Positions 9,768 through 16,815 of a DNA stretch of 64,000 nucleotides are shown piece after piece. The position numbers were made by a program, and so were the translations under genes. The first letter of the stretch is position 1; the number at the start of each line of letters is the position of its first letter. The stretch comes from Shewanella psychrophila (GTDB taxonomy: Bacteria > Pseudomonadota > Gammaproteobacteria > Enterobacterales > Shewanellaceae): NCBI RefSeq assembly GCF_002005305.1, contig NZ_CP014782.1:3348001-3412000 (forward strand). The letters run 5' to 3'. The notes under the pieces were generated by a model that saw only the letters and a list, made by a program, of their open reading frames with translations, was not told the origin of the DNA and did not search any database.

Positions 9768-10205
9768 GTGCAAGCGTTAACTAAGGCTCTATCCATCATC
9801 ATTCTGCTATCAAGTAGTTTTTGTGCTCAAAGCCAAGAGCCACAAGATCGCCAAGATAGTGAAGATTACGAGCTACCTATCACTCTGCAAGCTCTACTTG
9901 AAACTAACGGGCGAGGTAATTTCATTAACTTGGTTCAATCGGGTGTACTTAATCAGGCTTACTTGCTGCAGTCAGGTCATGACAACAGCATAGAGCTAGC
10001 TCAAGTAGGTCTAGATAACCAAGCGAATATCACTCAATACGGTGATAACAATGAAGTGGAATTACTCCAGGTTGGTGAGCGCAATCAAGCCGATATTACT
10101 CAAATAGGTAATGACAACTTGGTTCAACTCAATCAACTGGGAAGCGCTAATTTTTCAATTGAACAGATTGCAGACGGGGCAGCAATCACAATAACTCAAT
10201 ATTAA
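9768..10205 (+). CDS. csgB: Curlin minor subunit / nucleator CsgB
   Basis: A 145-residue exported protein with a signal peptide of about 22 residues (ends FCAQS). The mature part has five curlin-type strand-loop-strand repeats of about 22 residues, with the consensus Q-x-G-x-x-N (QSGHDN, QVGLDN, QYGDNN, QVGERN, QIGNDN). It starts at GTG with a good ribosome-binding site and ends 13 bases before csgA, the usual csgBA order. Known role in the family: it is anchored at the outer membrane and nucleates polymerisation of CsgA into amyloid curli fibres. The last repeat is degenerate (AAITITQY), as in other CsgB proteins. Confidence 0.88.
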   Translation: MQALTKALSIIILLSSSFCAQSQEPQDRQDSEDYELPITLQALLETNGRGNFINLVQSGVLNQAYLLQSGHDNSIELAQVGLDNQANITQYGDNNEVELLQVGERNQADITQIGNDNLVQLNQLGSANFSIEQIADGAAITITQY

Positions 10206-10218
10206 CAGGGAGCGTCAA

Positions 10219-11727
10219 ATGAGAACGCAAACAAAATCGATCATAGCTTTAGCAATCGCCGCAGGACTAGGAATGAGCTCATCTGCTTTTGCAGACTCAG
10301 ATAATAGTGCCACAGTGACTCAGACAACTGTCACTGAAGGCGATGTCGTTGGCCAAGAAGCTTACGTCACTCAAACTGGTGATCGTCATACTACAGTGCT
10401 CAATCAAGAAGGCGACGAGCAGACAGCCACGATCGTTCAGGATGGATATTGGGCGGAAGCTTATGTCGATTCAAAAGGCTTAGGTAACAATGTCGAAGTC
10501 GATCAAGCAGCTGATTGGCATGTAGCTGATGTAGCTATTGAAGGCGATGACAACGAAGCTTTAGTTGCACAGGCTGACTTCTGGAACCAGGCCAATGTTG
10601 TTATCTCAGGTAATGATAACTTTGCTGACGTTCAGCAAGACGGAAGCCAGAACGAAGCTGTAGTAGAGCTATTAGGCGATACTAACTCTGCCATCGTCCT
10701 TCAGGAAGGTGACAGTAACTTCGGTGTATTCCGTGTTGAAGGCAACGATAACGACGGTGATATCACTCAATATGGTGATAACAACGTAGGTGGCATGGTG
10801 TCGCTAGATATCACACCTAACGTAGGTAATAACAACGACGTCGAAGTTTATCAGGAAGGTAACGGTAACTTAGGTGCGGTCAAAGGTGTTGATGGCGATA
10901 ACAACAACTTCTTAGTCACTCAAGAAGGTGATAGCAACACAGGTTTTGTTTACTCTCTAACTGGCTCAGACAATGAAATCGAAATCAGCCAAGATGGTAA
11001 CAGCAACACGGCTTATCTTGCCCTTACCACAGGTGATGATAACGATGTTGAGATAACTCAAGATGGCGACAGTAACACTATAGGCGACACGCTTGTTGCC
11101 GACATCCAAGGCAGTGATAACAATATCGACCTAGAACAGGAAGGCAATAACAACGGCACCGAGTTCCAGGTATGGGGCGATGAGAACGATATCGACCTAG
11201 ATCAAGAAGGTGAAACTAACTTCGCTACTTTCGGTGCCTATGGCGATGACAACGACATCGACATGAGCTCAGACGGTGACAACAACGAAATCGTAGCCTT
11301 TGCCGATGGCGAAGATAATGACATCGAAGTGCATCAAGATGGCGATACAAACTTTGGCTATGCCGATGTTCAGGGCAACGATAACGAAATCGATATCGAC
11401 CAAAATGGTAACGAGAACGAAGCGCTAGTCACAGTTGTAGGTTTTGATAATACAGATGTTGAAGCGACTCAAAATGGCGACCTCAACCTTATCGATCTGA
11501 TTATTGTCGGTGATGAGAACAGCGCTATGATCACTCAGACTGGCAACGGTAACTGGGTTGGTGGCGAAGATGACCCAGCATTTGCTGTAGTTGGTATGGG
11601 CAACAACCTTATGATTGCTCAGACTGGCAACGATAACCTAGTAACAGGTTCTCAAACGGGTATGGGTAACAGCATATCAGTGACTCAGACTGGTGACTTC
11701 AACTCGGCAACTGTCATTCAGAACTAA
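10219..11727 (+). CDS. csgA: Very long acidic curlin, major curli subunit CsgA
   Basis: At 502 residues it is over three times the length of the enterobacterial CsgA (about 150). A signal peptide ends at AFA (residue 25). The rest is roughly twenty imperfect curlin repeats with the core Q-x-G-x-x-N and strongly acidic turns (GDDND, GDNNE, GDENS). I count only two Lys and two Arg in the mature chain and no Cys, against dozens of Asp/Glu, so the fibre would be highly anionic. The last repeats (QTGNGN, QTGNDN, QTGMGN, QTGDFN) are the least acidic and most E. coli-like. Secretion would go through the CsgG pore encoded nearby. Ribosome-binding site AGGGAG is 7 bases before ATG. Curlin family membership is clear; that this is the main fibre subunit is inferred from order and length. 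Confidence 0.88.
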   Translation: MRTQTKSIIALAIAAGLGMSSSAFADSDNSATVTQTTVTEGDVVGQEAYVTQTGDRHTTVLNQEGDEQTATIVQDGYWAEAYVDSKGLGNNVEVDQAADWHVADVAIEGDDNEALVAQADFWNQANVVISGNDNFADVQQDGSQNEAVVELLGDTNSAIVLQEGDSNFGVFRVEGNDNDGDITQYGDNNVGGMVSLDITPNVGNNNDVEVYQEGNGNLGAVKGVDGDNNNFLVTQEGDSNTGFVYSLTGSDNEIEISQDGNSNTAYLALTTGDDNDVEITQDGDSNTIGDTLVADIQGSDNNIDLEQEGNNNGTEFQVWGDENDIDLDQEGETNFATFGAYGDDNDIDMSSDGDNNEIVAFADGEDNDIEVHQDGDTNFGYADVQGNDNEIDIDQNGNENEALVTVVGFDNTDVEATQNGDLNLIDLIIVGDENSAMITQTGNGNWVGGEDDPAFAVVGMGNNLMIAQTGNDNLVTGSQTGMGNSISVTQTGDFNSATVIQN

Positions 11728-11757
11728 GACTAGTTAAATATTAACTAGATTAGAAAA

Positions 11758-11780
11758 GGGAGCTTAGGCTCCCTTTTTTT
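11758..11780 (+). terminator. Rho-independent terminator of csgBA
   Basis: Stem GGGAGC / GCTCCC with a small loop followed by seven Ts, 30 bases after the csgA stop. Confidence 0.9.
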
Positions 11781-11782
11781 AT

Positions 11783-12420
11783 AGCAAATAGGGAACGCTG
11801 CAGAGTCGCTGCGAGATCGGCTATGAAACGCCTCCGAATACGTCGCTTTGCGACTACGAAGAAAAGACAGGTCAAATGCCCAGAAGCTATTGCTCTTTGC
11901 TCGCAGCAAACTTGTTAGCTAACTCGAAGGGAACGCAGCAAAGCTGCAGCTAAGATGTGACTTCGTCACTGCGAGTACGGGCTTCGCCCTGCTAGAACGC
12001 TGCGCTGCGAGATCGGCTATGAAACGCCTCCGAGTACGTCGCTTTGCGACTACGAGGAAAAGACAAGTCAAATGCCCAGAAGCTATTACTCTTTGCTCGC
12101 AGCAAACTTGTTAGCTAACTCGAAGGGAACGCAGCAAAGCTGCAGCTAAGATGCGACTTCGTCACTGCGAGTACGGGCTTCGCCCTGCTAGAACGCTGCG
12201 CTGCGAGATCGGCTATGAAACGCCTCCGAGTACGTCGCTTTGCGACTACGAGGAAAAGACAAGTCAAATGCCCAGAAGCTATTGCTCTTTGCTCGCAGCA
12301 AACTCGAAGGGAGCGCAGCAAAGTGCTGCGAGAAAAATCTTTTGCTCTTATTTCGTAGCCAACTTGTTGGCGTACTCGAAGCGCAGCGTCCTCGCAATGA
12401 GCCCGCGAACGCTCTCATAA
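11783..12420. repeat. Tandem array of 196-bp units made of small hairpins, between csgA and csgG
   Basis: Units begin at 11811, 12007 and 12203 (start motif GCGAGATCGGCTATGAAACG), giving an exact 196-base period. Units 1 and 2 are nearly identical. The third diverges after about 100 bases and ends directly at the csgG stop codon. Inside each unit are short palindromes with 3-4-base loops, for example GTGACTTCGTCAC (11957-11969), GCAGCAAAGCTGC (11935-11947), GGGCTTCGCCC, and GCCAACTTGTTGGC (12358-12371). Several ORFs of 60-90 codons on both strands are by-products of the repeat and have no family character. Related sequence occurs at 36451-36649 and 41692-41821. Confidence 0.9.
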
Positions 12421-13203
12421 CTAGCCTTTTACTGATGAATCATGCTGATTCCAATATCCCAGCTTGATCCCTTTCTCTATGATTTCCGCCACCGCGAGCT
12501 CTATTGCCTGAAGCACACAGAACTGCACTGGCTCATTGGTGGTAAAACCTATTTCGGCTTCAGCCAAACGATTAAGGCTAGTAAAACGCATCAAGCCTGC
12601 ACGCATCTCCTGAGAGAAGACGCGCTTAGTGGTCGATACCGACATCATGACCTTACCAGTGTGTACATCGACGGCTCTAAGATAAATAGTCACCTGATCT
12701 TCACGGTACAGCTCTGAAGCCCCGATACCATAATACTCAACACCTGCTCCACCTGTACTGATGTTGGTCTCATAGCTGATGATCCCTCCCTCAAGTAATA
12801 AACGGGCATTAGTTAATAAAGGCACTTCCGATTCTTTCTTTTTTACTGGTTGTTTCTTACTTATCTTCCGTTCAGTAAGCAGGTTTTGTAACCCTTCGCG
12901 CTCCACCGGCGTGAACCACTTAGATTCGAGTAACGTCTGGATCAACATAGAGGTCGCGCCTTGCGTCACGGCTGTCGAAAACGAACTCACATTCTGTTGC
13001 GGCTTATATTGCCCAGTCTGATCCCTGAAAGAATAGACGGCAACCGGTATAGGGTATTTAGGCCCAGGTTTTGCCTGCAACTCTCGCATGGTTTGACTCA
13101 CAGGATTAAGCTCGGCATCGGTGATATTGAGCTCAGGTTTAGGGATCAAGCTACAAGCAGAAAGCAATAACACGCCGAAGCTAGAAATTAATTTTTTCAT
13201 CAT
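12421..13203 (-). CDS. csgG: Curli secretion channel lipoprotein CsgG
   Basis: A 260-residue outer-membrane lipoprotein with lipobox LLSAC (Cys17). The CsgG fold is recognisable from PIPVAVYSFRDQTGQYKP, GATSMLIQTLLES, WFTPVEREGLQNLLTERK, and the late NRLAEAEIGFTTNEPVQFCV segment. In the known system nine copies form the outer-membrane pore that exports CsgA and CsgB. The ATG follows the csgF stop directly (TAGATGATG), with GGAGG inside the last csgF codons, so translation is coupled; either of the two ATGs could be used. Its stop codon touches the repeat array, with no separate terminator visible. Confidence 0.94.
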   Translation of the reverse strand: MMKKLISSFGVLLLSACSLIPKPELNITDAELNPVSQTMRELQAKPGPKYPIPVAVYSFRDQTGQYKPQQNVSSFSTAVTQGATSMLIQTLLESKWFTPVEREGLQNLLTERKISKKQPVKKKESEVPLLTNARLLLEGGIISYETNISTGGAGVEYYGIGASELYREDQVTIYLRAVDVHTGKVMMSVSTTKRVFSQEMRAGLMRFTSLNRLAEAEIGFTTNEPVQFCVLQAIELAVAEIIEKGIKLGYWNQHDSSVKG

Positions 13204-13605
13204 CTAACCTCCGTAAGTTGGCATTTCTATCACAGTCACTTCACCCGTTAACAGGTTAGTAATCGTCAACATGACTCCATCACCAATAGTGGCGACCTCG
13301 ATTCGAAAATCCCCTGTATCATAAGTGCCATCGGTGATCTCACCAGTTGCCACACCACGGGTAACCGTATTGAGAATATTACGCTCCAGTGATTCCTTAA
13401 AACGAGTGACGAAATCTTTCTCAGCACTATCTGCCGTATGATCATTCTGCGCATTGGCTTTATTAAGCAGATATGAGCCGTTGAGAGGCGAACCGCCAAA
13501 GCTTGGGTTGATAGGGGTATAAACTAATTCGGTGGCTTGAGTCTGGTTAGCTCCCAGACTTGCAGCCGATAGCGCTGCCCCCATAAGTAACATCCTGTAA
13601 TTCAT
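13204..13605 (-). CDS. csgF: Curli assembly factor CsgF
   Basis: A 133-residue protein with a signal peptide (about 1-24, ending TQA) and the CsgF signature near the mature N-terminus: VYTPINPSFGGSPLNGSYLL. The N-terminal segment of CsgF is known to dock in the CsgG pore and couple secretion to nucleation by CsgB. It ends zero bases before csgG and starts 36 bases after csgE. Confidence 0.93.
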   Translation of the reverse strand: MNYRMLLMGAALSAASLGANQTQATELVYTPINPSFGGSPLNGSYLLNKANAQNDHTADSAEKDFVTRFKESLERNILNTVTRGVATGEITDGTYDTGDFRIEVATIGDGVMLTITNLLTGEVTVIEMPTYGG

Positions 13606-13641
13606 TATTCTTATTCCTAATCATCTTGGTTAGCTGCTGAG

Positions 13642-14037
13642 CTAATAACCGTCTGAAGTATCGGCAAATTCACCTGTTATCGCATTTGCTCTGACTTTAG
13701 CCATGTAGTCTATGGTTAACAAAATGGCCTGCTCCGCTCTCTCCTTAATAGGATTTGCTCGGCGTCCAAAATGGGTTCTATAGATAGCCGTTCCATTGAC
13801 CTCTAAGGTGAGCTGTGTGCCAGCTTGTGGAAAGACCGTTTCGTATAAAGTGACATTAAACCCCTGTGTAAAAGGAAGATCCCTCCAATATCCTGAATAG
13901 TAAAAGCCGAAATCTTTTCCAAAGCGCGTCAAGGTTCTATCGATCACTAGACCGCTAATCTCGATGTCGTTCTCCTTAGCCATCACAGGCCAAACCAGAC
14001 TCAATAAGAGGGAAATTAAAATCAGTTTTTTTACCAT
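13642..14037 (-). CDS. csgE: Curli secretion specificity factor CsgE
   Basis: About 131 residues with a signal peptide (VKKLILISLLLSLVWPVMA). The mature part shows the CsgE pattern: EISGLVIDRTLTRFGKDFGF, then FNVTLYE and a long beta hairpin. CsgE caps the periplasmic side of CsgG and selects substrates. The start at 14037 is chosen because Lys-Lys follows directly, as in a normal signal peptide; the ATG at 14049 adds four residues (MTEY) but has a poorly spaced ribosome-binding site. First gene of csgEFG. No csgD precedes it, unlike in Escherichia coli. Confidence 0.9.
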   Translation of the reverse strand: MVKKLILISLLLSLVWPVMAKENDIEISGLVIDRTLTRFGKDFGFYYSGYWRDLPFTQGFNVTLYETVFPQAGTQLTLEVNGTAIYRTHFGRRANPIKERAEQAILLTIDYMAKVRANAITGEFADTSDGY

Positions 14038-14049
14038 ATACTCAGTCAT

Positions 14050-14313
14050 ACCCTAGGCTTTATTGGCTCTCCATATGCCTAATCCAGCACTAACGGGTGA
14101 TTTCCTTATGTTGTTATTGTGAAAGACATGAACCTGTCCACAGTAACAGTAAACAGCAATCTTACGACGGGAAAAAAGGCTAAAATTGCAGCTCGAAATA
14201 AAAACTAGAAGAAGGGAGTAATACTTTTAGGTAATAAGACCTAGGTGAAAAGTAAGCGCAAAGATGTAGCAGACTCACACTATCTCACTGGATAATCCTC
14301 GAATAAATATCAT
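14050..14313. other. Intergenic region upstream of csgEFG, no gene
   Basis: The region holds the csgEFG promoter and the 3' flank of ssb. No CsgD-like regulator or small ORF is visible. Confidence 0.5.
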
Positions 14314-14336
14314 AAAAAAACCTCGCCGTAGCGAGG
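14314..14336 (-). terminator. Terminator of ssb
   Basis: Stem CCTCGC / GCGAGG with a 4-base loop, followed by seven Ts on the minus strand. Confidence 0.85.
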
Positions 14337-14386
14337 TTTCTGAGTCATGCATAAGGAGTATATTTGAGTATACTCTTTAGCCATGT

Positions 14387-15103
14387 CTAGAACGGGATAT
14401 CATCATCCCAACCGTCATCGAGATCCGGTGTAAAGTTCTGTTGCGGCGCAGCCTGTTGTGGCTGAGGCGCAGGACGTTGCTGTGGAGCTGCTTTAGGAGC
14501 CGCCTGCTGTGGTGCTTGTTGAGCTCCTTGCTGAGGTTTGGGCGCATAGGCTGGAGCCTGCTGCGGTGCAGCCTGTTGCTGCTGACCATAACCACTCTGC
14601 TGAGGTGCTTGCTGTGATGCCTGCTGCTGACCACCTTGATAGTTAGATTGCTGCTGCGGAGCCTGCTGACGCTGTTGAGGCGCCTGCTGTTGTCCATAAC
14701 CACCAGACTGTTGCTGCTGACCCTGCTGCTGACCATAGCCACCTTGCTGTCCGCCACCTTGACCACGGCTATCGAGCATCTGCATCTCGTTAGCATTGAT
14801 CTCAGTCTTATAACGGTCTTGACCGGTAGACTGATCTTGCCACTTACTGGTCTGCAGTTTGCCTTCGATATAGACTTTTGAACCTTTCTTCAGGTACTCG
14901 CCAGCAACTTCAGCCAAGCGACGGTACATGACGATATTGTGCCATTCGGTGCGCTCTTGTTGTTGACCCTGTTGGTCTTTCCAAGACTCACTCGTCGCCA
15001 CTGTAAAGTTGGCTACGGCATTGCCATTTGGCATGTAACGAACTTCAGGGTCTTTCCCTAAGTTACCGACCAAAATTACCTTATTGACACCACGACTGGC
15101 CAT
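14387..15103 (-). CDS. ssb: Single-stranded DNA-binding protein with long Gln-rich linker
   Basis: 238 residues. The OB fold spans about 1-110 (MASRGVNKVILVGNLGKDPE start; WHNIVMYRRLAEVAGEYLKKG). The linker, about residues 115-222, is dominated by Gln, Gly, Ala and Pro. The C-terminus is the acidic tip DDGWDDDIPF, which recruits repair and replication partners. E. coli SSB has 178 residues, so the linker is about 60 residues longer. An AGGAG element stands 6 bases before the ATG. A second frame through the linker stays open for 139 codons because of the CAG/CAA repeats; it is a shadow. Confidence 0.97.
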   Translation of the reverse strand: MASRGVNKVILVGNLGKDPEVRYMPNGNAVANFTVATSESWKDQQGQQQERTEWHNIVMYRRLAEVAGEYLKKGSKVYIEGKLQTSKWQDQSTGQDRYKTEINANEMQMLDSRGQGGGQQGGYGQQQGQQQQSGGYGQQQAPQQRQQAPQQQSNYQGGQQQASQQAPQQSGYGQQQQAAPQQAPAYAPKPQQGAQQAPQQAAPKAAPQQRPAPQPQQAAPQQNFTPDLDDGWDDDIPF

Positions 15104-15181
15104 TGAAATCTCCTGAGATATTCTTACTAATTACTATAAATTTTTGCGCCCACTTCGAAACAAAATATCCGAATAGGCGAG

Positions 15182-16549
15182 TTAGCTGACAGAGCCTAAC
15201 ACAGCTCGCGCTTCTCTTAAATCGAAATGCTCATCAACTTTTAAATATGCGACTCTCTCTTCCAAGACAACTATCGCCTCGGCAACTCCGGTTAATTGAG
15301 ACAACTCACTTGCCATAGCCTTGGCCTGTTCTTTACCTTCTACTGTAGCTTCAAGGGTATAGCTCTTGAGTAGCACAGGATTTTTCATGCCTAGGGTCAA
15401 TAATAACCAGAGAGTCATCAAGCACAGAGCCGCTATGAATACCCCTACGGCGCCCAATAATTGAAATGCGCCACCACCGAGTAAGCCACCGCAAAAGGCA
15501 CCAAGAAATTGACTGGTGGAGTAAACACCCATGGCTGAGCCCTTGTCGCCCACGGGACAAAACTTGGCAATCAAACTTGGCAGAGAGGCTTCCAGATAGT
15601 TAAATCCGGTAAAAAACAGCACCACGGCAATACTCAAAACCACTAGGTTATGGGCAAACAGCGCCATCAAACCTAAAGCCAACATCATGACCAACAAAGA
15701 GACCTGAAACGTGGCCTTAGTATTTTTCTTCTTCACCCCGATAACGATCAGCGGCACCATAAGGAAGAAGGCTGCAATGAATGCCGGAAAATAGAGCATC
15801 CAATGCTTCTCTTTCACTAGGCCCGCATCAACCAAATCCAGTGGCAAGGCCACAAATACAGCCGTCAGCACCAGGTGAAGAATAAATATTCCGGCATCGA
15901 GCCTGATTAATTGCGGGTCGCTGATCATGGCTTTTAATTTGGTTGGCGTCGCCACGGTGTCACCTTTCGGCGCATGGGTGACGGGAGTTGGCACCAAAAA
16001 CTGTACGATTAACATGCCTAGTACAGCCAGGCACGCCGTCATAGCGAACAAGCCCGATAAACCAATATACTGAGCAACAATTGGCCCGACCAACAACGAC
16101 AATGCGAAAGAGAAACCTATGCACATGCCGATAATCGCCATCACCTTAGTGCGCTGCTCATCCCGGGTTAAATCTGCAGCCAAGGCAAGCACTGCTGCAG
16201 CTATCGCCCCCATTCCCTGTATTGCCCGACCGGCCACGACACCATAAATTGTATCGGCATTGGCAGCGACCAGGCTACCGATAGCGAACAATACCAGACC
16301 GATGAGGATGATAGGTTTACGGCCAAACTTATCCGATAGGATCCCCATGGGGATCTGCAGGGCGGCTTGAGTTAAACCATAAGCACCTATGGCTATCCCC
16401 ACCCAAAGTGGTGAAAAGCCCTCTAGATGTTGCCCGTATAGTGCAAAGACAGGCATGATCATAAATAAGCCCATCATGCGCAAACCAAATACACCGGCTA
16501 ATGAAAACGCGACTTTTGTCTCAGTCTTTGAGAGTCCGTTGTTGGCCAT
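15182..16549 (-). CDS. yajR: MFS transporter of the YajR type with C-terminal ferredoxin-like domain
   Basis: 455 residues, the same length as E. coli YajR. It has twelve predicted membrane helices and the MFS motif A GILSDKFGRKP between TM2 and TM3. Long stretches resemble YajR (IGIAIGAYGLTQA, GRAIQGMGAIAAAVLAL, GVYSTSQFLGAF). Residues about 390-455 form the extra soluble beta-alpha-beta domain that defines YajR. The transported substrate of this family is not established; a drug/H+ antiporter is the usual guess. It lies between ssb and uvrA, divergent from uvrA. The assignment rests on remembered similarity over the whole length. Confidence 0.85.
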   Translation of the reverse strand: MANNGLSKTETKVAFSLAGVFGLRMMGLFMIMPVFALYGQHLEGFSPLWVGIAIGAYGLTQAALQIPMGILSDKFGRKPIILIGLVLFAIGSLVAANADTIYGVVAGRAIQGMGAIAAAVLALAADLTRDEQRTKVMAIIGMCIGFSFALSLLVGPIVAQYIGLSGLFAMTACLAVLGMLIVQFLVPTPVTHAPKGDTVATPTKLKAMISDPQLIRLDAGIFILHLVLTAVFVALPLDLVDAGLVKEKHWMLYFPAFIAAFFLMVPLIVIGVKKKNTKATFQVSLLVMMLALGLMALFAHNLVVLSIAVVLFFTGFNYLEASLPSLIAKFCPVGDKGSAMGVYSTSQFLGAFCGGLLGGGAFQLLGAVGVFIAALCLMTLWLLLTLGMKNPVLLKSYTLEATVEGKEQAKAMASELSQLTGVAEAIVVLEERVAYLKVDEHFDLREARAVLGSVS

Positions 16550-16815
16550 GTTCCGCCCTGATCTGAATACATAAATAAGTCGCGCATATTATCACGAAGC
16601 GCTTAATTAGCTCAAAAAGAATATCCCAAGATGTGATTAAACAAAGTTTAGGCTTCCCTATAGTCGAAGTGAATCTATGGATGTACTCAAAGTATGCTTC
16701 CTGAGTGCAAATGAACGGGCTAGAAGGATCCTGTCCGTCCTCAAACCTAAGAGTTCCGCTTTTGTCATTTTTTATGCGATAATCGATCTCTTTTTTATTC
16801 GGCATAGAGAGACAG

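Noticed and set aside
12115..12467. Four overlapping ORFs of 68-91 codons on both strands
   Set aside because: They lie in or run out of the 196-bp repeat array, occur on both strands at once and have no family character; they are by-products of the repeat.
14377..14796. 139-codon ORF in the ssb gene
   Set aside because: It is the +1 frame of the CAG/CAA-rich linker of ssb, giving only Ser/Arg/Asn-rich sequence.
16550..16815. SOS/LexA box upstream of uvrA
   Set aside because: I looked for CTG-N10-CAG and found no convincing match by eye.
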